Counted from the stretch's first letter, positions 8,287 to 18,936 are shown. The stretch is DNA of 64,000 nt from Mesorhizobium prunaredense (GCF_900156895.1 NZ_FTPD01000023.1:6892-70891); one strand, 5' to 3'. Made by a program: numbers and translations. The notes: a model not told the origin generated them from the letters alone.

Positions 8287-8580
8287 TCAGCCGAGCGAGG
8301 CGATGATCTCGCGATAGGCCAATTCCGGGAAAGCCTTGAGCGTCCGCGTCCTCACGTTACCGCCTGTCGCCAGCATCAGCGAGAAACGAGCGAGCACCGC
8401 ATCGTCGGGCGCTTCGACGACCGCCACCATATCGCATTCGCCCATGGTGAGATAAAAAGCCTTGAACGAGCCGCCCATGTCTCCAAGCAGCTTCTTGGCG
8501 GCATCGAGCCGCTTCGGCGACTCGCGCACATTTTTGGCGCCCTGCTCCGTCCAGTTGATCAGCACGATATAGGTTGTCAT
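8287..8580 (-). CDS. GYD-domain protein
   Basis: A 97-residue protein with the GYD-family pattern: MTTYIVLINWTEQGAKNVRE at the start and MGECDMVAVVEAPDD in the middle. These small ferredoxin-fold proteins have no established function. The ATG at 8580 follows GGAGG by a normal distance, which favours it over the ATG two codons upstream. Confidence 0.85.
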   Translation of the reverse strand: MTTYIVLINWTEQGAKNVRESPKRLDAAKKLLGDMGGSFKAFYLTMGECDMVAVVEAPDDAVLARFSLMLATGGNVRTRTLKAFPELAYREIIASLG

Positions 8581-9048
8581 GCACACCTCCCTCCGGGGCC
8601 TCGGAGCACGGCGTCACTGCCGGGGCGGGCATCCGGGTTTGTCGCCCAGAAATTGCATCCGACACGAGATTATCCTCCCACAGCCGGTATGCTGCAAGAA
8701 CAACCGCACCGTCTGGCAAGATAATCCCTGTGCGACGAACGAAAAAGGGTGCCGCACAGGCTGTGTTAAAACGATGAGGGCCCTGCAAAAGCGCTGGGCC
8801 TTCGCTCGATTCTTGACGTCGTGAACAAGCAGGAAATGTCTGAATCGGATGGAATGTCGCCCTTCTTGTCGCCGAACGGAAGGACCAGGGAGCACCATTT
8901 TTTTACAGACGTTTCTGGCGCTTCTCCGAAACGGACCTTCGCGTTTCGGCCGTGGTCGGACCGGGAGCGGACGTAATGCGATCGGACCTAGCTTTGCGCG
9001 ATAGCGTCATCTTAGATTGTCGCTTGGATCAATCTTCGGCGATCGCCT
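8581..9048. other. 468-bp intergenic region without a recognised gene
   Basis: No open frame here has a recognisable product or a good ribosome site. Base composition appears less G+C-rich than most of the window, continuing into the DUF4336 gene. It probably carries the promoters for the two divergent flanking genes; no convincing -35/-10 pair was identified. Confidence 0.5.
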
Positions 9049-9801
9049 ATGGGCGCCTCTCTCTACGAGCCTATCAACGTATACAAACCCGTCGCGACGA
9101 ACATCGGTGTCGTCGACGGGCCGTTCGAGTATCTGAACGTGGCTGGCGTAAGATTGCCGCTCCCGTTCACGACGCGAATGACGGTCGTGCGTCTTTCGAA
9201 TGGCGATCTGTTTCTCCACTCGCCGATCAAGTTCGACCAGAGGCTGGCGAACGAGCTACAGGCGCTAGGGACGCCCCGTCACCTCGTGTCGCCCAACCAA
9301 TTTCACTACGCTCATATCGGAGAGTGGGCGAAGGCCTTTCCCGAAGCGATAACCTGGGCCTCGCCGCGCGTCCGCCAAAGAGCCCGCGCCCGCCGTACAG
9401 CGATCGAGTTTGCCAGAGACCTCGGCCCTACTCCGCCTGAAGAGTGGGGTCGGGAAATCGACCAGACGCTTTTCCCTGGTGGGTACTTCAAGGAGTACAT
9501 TTTCTTCCACAGGGACTCGAAGGCGCTGATCCTCACCGACACGATCATTAACCTCGAGTTGGACAAGATTGCCGAGCCTTGGCGAACGGCCACAAAACTG
9601 ACCGGTATGTATCATCCTCACGGTCAGATCTTCTTCGGTATGCGCCTGCCGCTCCTTCTTCAGCGGCGGAAGGCGAAGGCAGCGCTGCGAAAAATCCACT
9701 CATGGCAGCCAGACCGTATTTTGCTCAGCCATGGCCGATGTTTCGACACCCGCGCCGACGAAGTCATCAGGAGGATTTTTCGAGAGCACCATAGCTGGTA
9801 G
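9049..9801 (+). CDS. DUF4336 family protein (metallo-beta-lactamase-like)
   Basis: A 250-residue protein with family features: an N-terminal VVDGPFEYLNVAG segment, TTRMTVVRLSNGDLFLHSPI, then LVSPNQFHYAHIGEW, FFHRDSKALILTDTIINLE and a late LLSHGRCF. The fold resembles metallo-beta-lactamases, with His-containing strands in place of the full HxHxDH motif, so hydrolase activity is uncertain. Codon use looks less G+C-biased than in neighbours, hinting at transfer. No partner gene is adjacent. Confidence 0.75.
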   Translation: MGASLYEPINVYKPVATNIGVVDGPFEYLNVAGVRLPLPFTTRMTVVRLSNGDLFLHSPIKFDQRLANELQALGTPRHLVSPNQFHYAHIGEWAKAFPEAITWASPRVRQRARARRTAIEFARDLGPTPPEEWGREIDQTLFPGGYFKEYIFFHRDSKALILTDTIINLELDKIAEPWRTATKLTGMYHPHGQIFFGMRLPLLLQRRKAKAALRKIHSWQPDRILLSHGRCFDTRADEVIRRIFREHHSW

Positions 9802-9932
9802 CTCGCTCCCAAGCGATGATTTGCCACGCCAGGCTGGGAAGGTCTGCTCCCTGACTCGGGACAATTCACGACGTCGAGGCTGCGACAGCCTGTAACTGGA
9901 CATGACGCAGAAACAGGCTAGCATGCAGCGTC

Positions 9933-10271
9933 ATGCGCAGACTTGCCCACACCTTCGCAATTGTACTGCTCGTAGTGTTCGCAGCAGGCACGGTTGCGCA
10001 TGCAACTAACGCAACGAGCATGGCATTGGCGATGTCTTCCGCCGCGATGGCTGACGGAGACATGGGCGATTGTAATGCCTGCCCTCCCGACGACAGCGGC
10101 AAGCCTCAGCTATGCGGTGCGGCCTGCCTTGTGCCATTCGCAGCAATTCCTGCGCGGATCAGTCTCGTGCTTTCCTTTGTGGCAGCCGAAATTGCGACTT
10201 CACCGCTGGTGGAATTGGTCGGCCACACCGGCCCACCCGATCCCTCTCCTCCCCGAACCATCATCCTGTAG
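9933..10271 (+). CDS. Small exported Cys-containing protein of the copper cluster
   Basis: A 112-residue protein with a clear signal peptide (MRRLAHTFAIVLLVVFAAGT, cleavage near AHA). The mature part holds GDCNACPPDDSG and LCGAACLVP, four cysteines that could bind metal or form disulfides, then a hydrophobic stretch and a Pro-rich tail. The pattern resembles DUF2946-like proteins found with copper genes. It lies 138 bp upstream of the multicopper oxidase in the same direction. No function can be assigned beyond likely periplasmic or membrane metal handling. Confidence 0.65.
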   Translation: MRRLAHTFAIVLLVVFAAGTVAHATNATSMALAMSSAAMADGDMGDCNACPPDDSGKPQLCGAACLVPFAAIPARISLVLSFVAAEIATSPLVELVGHTGPPDPSPPRTIIL

Positions 10272-10409
10272 CTGACGCCGGCAGGGCTTGCCCCGGTTGC
10301 CGGTGTAACGACCATGGGCGCTCGTACCGCCCGTGATCGCAGTTTCGCGTGAGGTGTCTTTCCGCGCCGCCATGTGCGCGAACGACCGACTTTTCAGGAT
10401 GATTGAACC

Positions 10410-11903
10410 ATGTCCAGATTTCCCATGCCGGCGCTGACGCGTCGAGCCTTTCTTGCATCGGCGGCCGCGAGTACCGCGGATGCGATGCTTCCCGTGTTGT
10501 GGCGGTCGCCCGTCCATGCCGCGGCTCCGCAAGAGGTGCAATTGCGGGCGGCGCCGGATCGTACGCGGCTTATGCCCGGACCATCCGGCGAGATTGCCGC
10601 CTGGTGCTACGGCGGGACTGTTCCCGGTCCCGAGATACGGGTCCGGCAGGGCGAGCGGCTGCGGGTCGTGGTCGAGAACGGCCTCGCCGAGGAAACGACA
10701 GTGCACTGGCACGGCGTGCGCGTGCCGCACGCCATGGACGGCGTCCCGCACCTTTCCCAGAAGCCGATCGGAGCGGGAGAGCGCTTCGTCTACGAATTCG
10801 ATGCGGTCGACGCCGGCACCTTCTGGTATCACCCGCACCAACGGAGCTTCGAGCAGGTCGAGCGCGGGCTTTACGGACCGCTGATTATCGAGGAACGCGA
10901 ACCGGCGCGCGTCGACCGCGACGTGACCTGGGTGCTCGACGACTGGCGGCTGACCAAATCGGGCGCAATCAGCGAGGATTTCGGCAACCGGCACGACATC
11001 CACCACAACGGCCGCGTCGGCAACACGGTTACCATCAACGGTCGCGTGCCGACCACCTTCGCCGTCAGGGCGGGTGAGCGCATCCGCCTGCGGCTGATCA
11101 ACGCCGCCAATGCGCGCATCTTCAGCCCCGACTTCACAGGTCTTCAGCCCATCGTCATCGCGCTCGACGGCCAGCCGGTCGCGCCACACGCGCCGGATGG
11201 CGGGCTGGTGGTGCTCGGCCCGGCCATGCGCGCCGACCTGATCCTCGACATGACGGGCAAGCCCGGTAGACGGATTTCGATCTTCGACCGGTTCTACGAA
11301 GGGCTGGAATACAAGCTCGTCGATATCGCGTATTCCGACACTCCGCTCCGCGAGCGCGCGCCCGACTGGCCGCTGGCCTTGCCGGCCAACCCGCTACCGG
11401 AGCCGGACCTCGAAACCGCATCCCGCAACGAGGTCGTTTTCACCGGCGGCATGATGGGCCAGATGGTGGCCCAGGACATGGGTGAAAGCCCGGGTGCGCC
11501 GGGCGGCACGACGCGCGACATGAATTCGATGATGGGCGGAGAGAGGATGACGCAGACCATGAACTCCAGCACCGCTTGGTTCATCAATGGCATCGCCGCC
11601 GACCAGGCTCGCCACGACATGAAACCGGCGCTGACGCTTGCGCGGAACAAGAACCATGTCATCGCAATGACCAATGCGACAGCCTGGCATCATCCGATCC
11701 ATCTGCACGGCCATTCATTCCGGGTGATTTCCCGCAATGGCCAGCCCACCCGTCATCGCGAATGGCAGGACACGGTGCTGGTTTCGCCGCGCGAAAAGGT
11801 CGAGATCGCCTTCGTCGCCGACAACCCCGGTGACTGGATGTTCCACTGCCACATTCTTGAACACCAGGCCGGTGGCATGATGGCGGTCTTCCGCGTCGCC
11901 TAA
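10410..11903 (+). CDS. Multicopper oxidase (CueO/CopA-like), Tat-exported
   Basis: A 497-residue periplasmic multicopper oxidase. A twin-arginine signal (TRRAFLASAAAS, R11-R12) is followed by three cupredoxin domains. Copper ligands are visible: HWHG at 99-102, HPH at 141-143, HPIHLHGH near residue 430 and HCHILEHQAGGM near the C terminus. A Met-rich loop (GGMMGQMVAQDMG, MNSMMGGERM) resembles that of CueO, which oxidises Cu(I) to Cu(II). It is the main enzyme of the downstream operon with DUF411, cytochrome c and SCO genes. Copper tolerance is well supported; the exact substrate is inference. Confidence 0.92.
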   Translation: MSRFPMPALTRRAFLASAAASTADAMLPVLWRSPVHAAAPQEVQLRAAPDRTRLMPGPSGEIAAWCYGGTVPGPEIRVRQGERLRVVVENGLAEETTVHWHGVRVPHAMDGVPHLSQKPIGAGERFVYEFDAVDAGTFWYHPHQRSFEQVERGLYGPLIIEEREPARVDRDVTWVLDDWRLTKSGAISEDFGNRHDIHHNGRVGNTVTINGRVPTTFAVRAGERIRLRLINAANARIFSPDFTGLQPIVIALDGQPVAPHAPDGGLVVLGPAMRADLILDMTGKPGRRISIFDRFYEGLEYKLVDIAYSDTPLRERAPDWPLALPANPLPEPDLETASRNEVVFTGGMMGQMVAQDMGESPGAPGGTTRDMNSMMGGERMTQTMNSSTAWFINGIAADQARHDMKPALTLARNKNHVIAMTNATAWHHPIHLHGHSFRVISRNGQPTRHREWQDTVLVSPREKVEIAFVADNPGDWMFHCHILEHQAGGMMAVFRVA

Positions 11904-11933
11904 TCTTCCGAAAAACCCGAAAGGAGAAAAAGC

Positions 11934-12374
11934 ATGTCCAATATTCTGAAAGCTCTCGCCCTTGCGTCCTTGCTCTCCAGTGCCGCTCCGGCGCTTGCCG
12001 GCGAAAAGGACGTCACGCTTTACAAAAACCCGCAATGCGGCTGCTGCGAAGGCTATGCCGATTATCTCAGGGAGAACGGCTTCGCGGTCACCGTCAAGCC
12101 GACGCACGACCTTTCCGCCATGAGCCGGGAAGCGGGCATTCCGGCGGAAGCCGAGGGCTGCCATCTCTCCTTCATCGACGGCTATGTGGTGAGCGGCCAT
12201 GTGCCGGTCGGCACGGTCAAAAAGCTCTTGACCGAGCGGCCCGATATCAAGGGCGTGACGCTGCCCGGCATGCCGATGGGTTCCCCCGGCATGACCGGCA
12301 CGAAGGAGGGTCCGTTCGAGATTCTCGAAATCCAGAAGTATGGTGGGACCGGCGGCGTCTACGCCAAGGAATAG
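11934..12374 (+). CDS. DUF411 metal-binding protein
   Basis: A 146-residue exported protein. A signal peptide ends near APALAG (about residue 23). The mature protein has the family motif NPQCGCCEGYADYL, with three cysteines at 35, 37 and 38, and a later GCHLSFIDGYVVSGHVPV. DUF411 proteins occur in metal resistance operons and are thought to bind copper or other soft metals. A good AGGAG ribosome site precedes the start, 30 bp after the multicopper oxidase stop, so the two are co-transcribed. Confidence 0.88.
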   Translation: MSNILKALALASLLSSAAPALAGEKDVTLYKNPQCGCCEGYADYLRENGFAVTVKPTHDLSAMSREAGIPAEAEGCHLSFIDGYVVSGHVPVGTVKKLLTERPDIKGVTLPGMPMGSPGMTGTKEGPFEILEIQKYGGTGGVYAKE

Positions 12375-12383
12375 GAGGCTGCG

Positions 12384-12509
12384 ATGATGGAAGGCACGAG
12401 CGGAATGATGATGTGGGGCATGAGCTTCGCGTGGCTGCTCGCCATGCTTGTGCTCGTCCTTGGGGCGGCCGCACTGGTCAAGTACCTGTTCTTCGGCGGC
12501 GGCAAATGA
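12384..12509 (+). CDS. 41-residue Met-rich single-span membrane peptide
   Basis: A short gene starting MMEGTSGMMMWGM and continuing into one hydrophobic helix (about residues 14-35) ending in KYLFFGGGK. A strong AGGAGG lies 6 bases before the ATG, 9 bp after the DUF411 stop. Its TGA overlaps the ATG of the cytochrome c gene (ATGA), so translation is coupled. The cluster of methionines before the membrane suggests a soft-metal site facing the periplasm. The family was not recognised; function is inferred only from context. Confidence 0.75.
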   Translation: MMEGTSGMMMWGMSFAWLLAMLVLVLGAAALVKYLFFGGGK

Positions 12510-13018
12510 AAAGGACGTCGGTCCTCTTCTCGATGCTCGGCGTGGCTGCGGTAGTCCTTGGATTTTCCTGGCCCTGGCTCGCGAACCGGACGGCCGGCGG
12601 CGTCTCGGCTGCCACTGTCGCGCTCGGAAAGACGATCTATGCCGAGCGTTGCGCCACATGCCATGGCGCCAACCTCGAAGGACAACGCGACTGGAAAAGC
12701 CCGCTGCTTTCGGGACGCATGCCGGCACCGCCGCACGATGCCTCCGGCCACTCCTGGCATCATCCGGACGGCGTGCTCTTCCGTGTCACCAAAGAAGGAC
12801 CGGCCGCGGTCGTCCGCGGCGGCTACGAGAGCGACATGCCGGCATTTGCGGGTATGATGACCGACGAGGAAATCCGGGCCGTGCTCACCTTCATCAAGAG
12901 CACCTGGCCTGAACGGGAACGACAATATCAGGCGGAGATGAGCCGCCGGGAGCAGGAGCAGGCGCAGTTGGACCGCGCCCCGCCAAATCCCTCCTCAACT
13001 GGAAAGCATGGGTTATGA
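12506..13018 (+). CDS. Membrane-anchored c-type cytochrome
   Basis: A 170-residue monoheme cytochrome c. An N-terminal hydrophobic anchor (about 6-26) precedes CATCH at 49-53, the heme attachment site. A Met in ESDMPAFAGMM, about 60 residues later, is the likely sixth ligand. The C-terminal tail is charged and Pro-rich. It overlaps the genes on both sides (ATGA with the 41-residue peptide and with the SCO gene). In this operon it may pass electrons from the copper oxidase or SCO system; that link is inferred. Confidence 0.88.
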   Translation: MKRTSVLFSMLGVAAVVLGFSWPWLANRTAGGVSAATVALGKTIYAERCATCHGANLEGQRDWKSPLLSGRMPAPPHDASGHSWHHPDGVLFRVTKEGPAAVVRGGYESDMPAFAGMMTDEEIRAVLTFIKSTWPERERQYQAEMSRREQEQAQLDRAPPNPSSTGKHGL

Positions 13019-13707
13019 AAGTAAGAATCCTGATCGCAATGCTTTCTCTGTTGCTGGCCGCCGCGCCGCCCGCGCGGGCGCATCATCCGGGCGCCGATCT
13101 CGACAAGATGATGGGCAGTGAGGAGAAGTTCTTTCAGATCATCGACGAACCGGCTGCGCCGCCGTTCGAACTGGCCGACGCGGACGGAAAGGCCGTCCGC
13201 CTTTCTGATTTCTCGGACAAGATCGTGGTGCTCTACTTCATCTTCGCGAGTTGTACCGATCTGTGTCCGATCCATTCCGAGGTGATCGCGGACATTCAGC
13301 GCAAGGTCAACGCTACGCCGATGAAAGACAGGGTGCAGTTCCTGGCAGTGACGACCGACCCGGTAAGGGACACGTCCGAAGTCCTCGATGCCTATGGTCC
13401 AGCGCACGGATTGGATGCCGGCAACTGGATGTTTTTGACGACACGGCCGGGCCAGCCGGACGGCACGACCCGGAAATTGTCAGAGGCTTACAATGTACGC
13501 TTCGAGCCGCTGGAAGACGGCCAGCAGATGCATGGGGCCGTCACCCACGTCATCGATCGCGGCGGACGCTTCGCTGCCAAGTTCCACGGCCTCAGGTTCG
13601 ACCCGCTGAATATGGTTCTTTATATCAACGGCCTCACCAACAACGTCCGGAAACCGTCAAAACCCGAGCCCGGCTGGTGGGACAGGCTCAAGGTAATGTT
13701 CCGATGA
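13015..13707 (+). CDS. SCO1/SenC-family copper chaperone
   Basis: A 230-residue exported thioredoxin-fold protein. A signal peptide (about 1-22) ends at ARA. The copper ligands of the SCO family are present: C80 and C84 in FASCTDLCP and H173 in QQMHGAVTHVID. SCO proteins load copper into cytochrome oxidase or act as thiol-disulfide enzymes. The start overlaps the cytochrome c stop (ATGA). It is the last intact gene of the copper operon; the reading frame that follows is a transposase fragment. Confidence 0.9.
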   Translation: MKVRILIAMLSLLLAAAPPARAHHPGADLDKMMGSEEKFFQIIDEPAAPPFELADADGKAVRLSDFSDKIVVLYFIFASCTDLCPIHSEVIADIQRKVNATPMKDRVQFLAVTTDPVRDTSEVLDAYGPAHGLDAGNWMFLTTRPGQPDGTTRKLSEAYNVRFEPLEDGQQMHGAVTHVIDRGGRFAAKFHGLRFDPLNMVLYINGLTNNVRKPSKPEPGWWDRLKVMFR

Positions 13708-13898
13708 ACATTGACCCACTGAAAAGGCACTTTCGGCGATGCCGCGGTTCACGACAACATATCCATGAGGAAGCGCTGCAACGCATGAATGATCGCGGTT
13801 CCTCATCAGAAGCCTCTAGGGGATCAGAACCGAAATGGTCGGTCCTAGCCTACAACATCATCCGCAGCATCAACCTCAGACCAGCCCAACCCGCATAG
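13704..13898 (+). pseudogene. Remnant of an IS1182-like transposase (internally deleted C-terminal part)
   Basis: A 64-codon frame overlaps the SCO stop. Two pieces resemble the C-terminal half of IS1182-type transposases: RQHIHEEALQRMNDR, and then [14 protein letters not shown], where intact proteins have a much longer segment between with the conserved glutamate and a TVEHPFG-type motif. Here only about 20 residues separate them. This suggests an old insertion with an internal deletion at the edge of the copper cluster. Identification rests on pattern memory and is not certain. Confidence 0.5.
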
Positions 13899-13907
13899 GG
13901 CTGCATC

Positions 13908-13945
13908 ATCGAAACGACCCCGCCAATCTGCGGGATCGTTTCGAT
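13908..13945. terminator. Strong hairpin between transposase remnant and rpoD
   Basis: A 16-bp stem with one mismatch (ATCGAAACGACCCCGC pairing with GCGGGATCGTTTCGAT, 6-base loop). It stands about 50 bp after the rpoD stop on the minus strand and just after the remnant on the plus strand. There is no long T tract, so termination is plausible rather than certain. Confidence 0.5.
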
Positions 13946-13995
13946 TCTCACACAGCCTGCGCAGCGCCCTTCAAATTGCTATCCGTTGCCCGGCA

Positions 13996-16017
<2,022 letters not shown>

Positions 16018-16403
16018 TCTTTATTTTCTCCAAGCGGCCAGGTATCTAGCCGCATAAATATCAAGCCGCGTAAGCTGCCGTACCGGTTAGATCAGATGCG
16101 CTCGCGCTAGAACGCGTTTCCCCGGGCCAGTAACTGCATCTCTCGTTAAGTCCAGATTAACCCTGGTATCTGTGGCAGGCTGACTGCCTGTCCAGTGACC
16201 GGTACCTCACATCGCTGCATTTCCGTCGACGCCGGCGCGGGTTAACGTTTCGAATCGTCCTGATTCCGTTATTCTGCCAGAAGGTCAAGCGCCTCTCGCA
16301 TGATTCGCATGAAAAAAGCGAATCAATTACCCGACTTAAAGCGCCGCGGCTGATTCGGCGCGCAAGCACGGTTCTGCACTTTCACTCTTTCGTAAGCTTC
16401 GAC
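16018..16403. other. 386-bp region between dnaG and rpoD
   Basis: No gene was found. It should contain the rpoD promoter(s) on the minus strand. It is noticeably more A+T-rich around 16130-16380 than the flanking genes. No single promoter pair could be chosen with confidence. Confidence 0.5.
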
Positions 16404-18353
16404 CTACACCCGCCCGGCCCTGCCCGAAGACACGCCGAACCCTTCAATCAGCGCTTCCGTTGCTTGCACATCACGAAATTGCGCCTGGATCTCGACGAGA
16501 TGCCGGTAATTTTCGTCTGTGGGATCGCTGGCGAGCGCCGCTTCTGCCTGTTTCAGCTCCTTATGTAAGGTGCGCGCGCTGCGCTGCAAGTGGAGCGCCT
16601 GGCTGAAGGCGTCGCGGGCATCGTCAAGTCCGGCCGTTTCCAGCGCCGGCCATTGCCGCGCCCGTTTGATCAGCGCCACCACGCGTGCCCAGATCTCGCC
16701 GCAGCCGGCCCGTTCGATCGTCGCGATCACCGCGTTGCGGTCGTTGGCCATGTCATGCGCCATCGCATCGAGGATCGCCGCGTGCAATCGCTTCAGATCA
16801 GTGTTGGCGAGGTCGAGGAACTCGACATGCGCGAAATTCTCGTCGATCAGCGCCGGATGATTGACAAGAGCTGCGATGATCGTCGCCTCGCGCACCGACA
16901 TCCCCTCGCTGCCGCGCTTGACCAGCGCCGAGCGGCCAAGGCTTTCGGTGATCGCGGTGCGTCCACCGGCATTGCCGCCGCGTGCGAACTGTCCGCCAGG
17001 AGCTGAGCCCTTGCCCTGAAAGCGCCCGCCGGGCCGCCCATCTTGACGCCCGCCTGGATAGCCTTGGCGCGCGCCGAAAAAGCTTAGCACCCGCTCGCGC
17101 ATTTCCTGTTGGTAGTGGTAGCGCAAGCTCTCGTCGCGGATGCGGCTGGTCAGTTCGCGCAGCGTTTTTTCCAGTTCCGCCCGTCGTTCCGGCGTGTCGA
17201 AGATGCCGCCGGCCGTTTCGCGCATCCACAAAAGGTCGGCGAGCGGCCGCGCCTCGGAAAGTACGGCGCCAAACGCGTCCGGCCCTTCGGCCTTGACCAG
17301 ATCGTCGGGGTCCTTGCCTTCCGGCAGAAGCGCAAAGCGCACCGAGCGGCCTGCCTGAACCGCCGGCAGCGCCATGTCGGCGGCGCGCCATGCCGCCTTC
17401 AGTCCGGCTTGGTCGCCGTCGAAGCACAGCACCGGCTCGCCGGCCATCCGCCACAGCAGTTCGAGCTGGTTTTCGGTCAGCGCGGTGCCGAGCGGCGCCA
17501 CGACATTCTCGAAACCGGCCTGCGCCAGCGCGATCACGTCCATGTAGCCCTCGACGGCGATCACCGTGCCGCCCTTGGCCACTGCCTTGCGTGCCCGGGC
17601 GAAATTGTAGAGCACGTTGCCCTTGTGGAAGAGCTCGGTGTCGGGCGAATTCATGTATTTGGCGAGCGCATCGGCTGCCAGCGCGCGCCCGCCAAAGGCG
17701 ATTATCTTGCCTCTGGAGTCCGGGATCGGGAACATGATGCGGTCGCGGAACCAATCGTAGGAAACCGGAACGTCGTCGCCATGGCGCACCAGCCCGCATG
17801 CCTCGATATCGGCCTTGGGCACGCCCTTGGCGGCAAGATGCTCCTTCAGCGCATTGCGGCTGTCGGGCGCATAGCCGAGCCGGAACGACTGCTGCGTCGC
17901 CGGCGTCAGCCCGCGGTCGCGCAGATAGGCGCGGGCTTTTGCGCCTTCCGGCCCCTGCAGCCGCTCCTGGAAGAAGGCGGTCGCCATTTCCATGATTTCG
18001 GTCAGGCTGGCGCGTTCCTTTTCGCGCCGTTCCTCCTGGGCATCGCGAACCGGCATCGGCACCCCGGCCATGTCGGCGATCCTCTCGACCGCTTCGGGAA
18101 AGCTCATCCCGTCGAGTTCGGTGAGGAATTTGAAGTGGTCGCCCGAAACCGAGCAGCCGAAGCAATGATAGCGTCCCTTCTTGTCCTCGCAGTGGAAGGA
18201 CGGGCTCTTCTCGCCATGGAAGGGACAGCACGCCCAATAATCGCCGCGCGGCGCGTTGGTCTTCTTCCTGTCCCACGCCACGCGCTGGCCGATCACCGAG
18301 GAAATCGGCACGCGGTCGCGTATCTCATCGAGGAAGGCAGGTGGAAAGCGCAT
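16404..18353 (-). CDS. dnaG: DNA primase
   Basis: A 649-residue primase that makes RNA primers for DNA replication. The N-terminal zinc-binding domain has C43, H46, C64 and C67 (CCPFH, then YHCFGC). The TOPRIM catalytic core follows with VIAVEGYMDVIALAQ and VLCFDGDQAG. A Gly/Arg-rich linker (about 425-465) precedes the C-terminal helicase-interaction domain. The ATG at 18353 gives the usual MRFPPAFLDEIRDRVPIS opening; an ATG eight codons upstream (18377) is an alternative. Its 3' neighbour on the same strand is rpoD. Confidence 0.96.
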   Translation of the reverse strand: MRFPPAFLDEIRDRVPISSVIGQRVAWDRKKTNAPRGDYWACCPFHGEKSPSFHCEDKKGRYHCFGCSVSGDHFKFLTELDGMSFPEAVERIADMAGVPMPVRDAQEERREKERASLTEIMEMATAFFQERLQGPEGAKARAYLRDRGLTPATQQSFRLGYAPDSRNALKEHLAAKGVPKADIEACGLVRHGDDVPVSYDWFRDRIMFPIPDSRGKIIAFGGRALAADALAKYMNSPDTELFHKGNVLYNFARARKAVAKGGTVIAVEGYMDVIALAQAGFENVVAPLGTALTENQLELLWRMAGEPVLCFDGDQAGLKAAWRAADMALPAVQAGRSVRFALLPEGKDPDDLVKAEGPDAFGAVLSEARPLADLLWMRETAGGIFDTPERRAELEKTLRELTSRIRDESLRYHYQQEMRERVLSFFGARQGYPGGRQDGRPGGRFQGKGSAPGGQFARGGNAGGRTAITESLGRSALVKRGSEGMSVREATIIAALVNHPALIDENFAHVEFLDLANTDLKRLHAAILDAMAHDMANDRNAVIATIERAGCGEIWARVVALIKRARQWPALETAGLDDARDAFSQALHLQRSARTLHKELKQAEAALASDPTDENYRHLVEIQAQFRDVQATEALIEGFGVSSGRAGRV

Positions 18354-18442
18354 CGGGAACGGCTCGTTTGCCTCCATATAATCACGCCGGCGAAACCCGA
18401 CGACTCCTAATGCGAACCATACCCGGTTTTCACAGGGCAGAA

Positions 18443-18471
18443 AGAAGGCGGCCGTTGCAGGCCGGCTTCTT
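18443..18471 (-). terminator. Intrinsic terminator, minus strand
   Basis: On the minus strand AAGAAGCCGGCC and GGCCGCCTTCTT form a 12-bp stem with one mismatch and a 6-base loop, followed by a T-rich stretch. It begins 2 bp after the stop of the 28-residue frame at 18473-18559. Confidence 0.6.
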
Positions 18472-18472
18472 C

Positions 18473-18559
18473 CTATCCGGCATTGTGCCGGGCGAGGCCC
18501 TGCAGGGACGTCGCAGCCAGCATCGATACGGCGACGGCGGAATGGATGATGCGTTTCAT
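18473..18559 (-). CDS. Possible 28-residue exported or leader peptide
   Basis: A short frame starting MKRIIHSAVAVSMLAATSLQ and ending within a few residues of what would be a signal-peptidase site (QGLA). A GGAG lies about 12 bases upstream and a hairpin terminator follows immediately, so it looks like a complete tiny transcription unit. It may be a true small peptide, or an exported protein truncated by a frameshift just after its signal sequence. No family recognised. Confidence 0.35.
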   Translation of the reverse strand: MKRIIHSAVAVSMLAATSLQGLARHNAG

Positions 18560-18936
18560 GACGGGGTACTCCTTGGTTGTCGATGCCCAAGCAATAGAAC
18601 CCGAAGAATGAACCGAAACTGAACACGCTGATTACGTTTTCGTAATGATTTCATGTATTTATAACAGCGGCTCAAACCTGATCTGAAGGGGTCGTCGCCA
18701 CTTGACCGCGCGGTCATCCAGAAGCCGGTCGGCAATGCAACCATTTTGCGATCCATCCATTTCCGACACGCCCTGTCGCGCACCAACAGCCGGCCGAATT
18801 GGGCAAAATTTATTACCCGGCTAAGAGTAATCGTAGTAGTATCGACCCTTGCAATGTCCTTGATTCGCCCCCTCTTTTGCCTCTTCGCCGTCATGGGTGC
18901 TCGCATCGCTGACGCCTGTCGGAATGCGAGCCTGAC
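18560..18936. other. 377-bp region before the Na/Pi symporter gene
   Basis: A/T-rich patches around 18620-18670 and 18795-18850 may hold promoters for the flanking divergent units. A 64-codon frame ends over the symporter start but has no ribosome site and no family resemblance, so it was not called. Confidence 0.4.

Noticed and set aside
16798..18276. Alternative long frames within dnaG on both strands
   Set aside because: Low-complexity Arg/Ala/Gly translations overlapping a gene with clear zinc and TOPRIM motifs.
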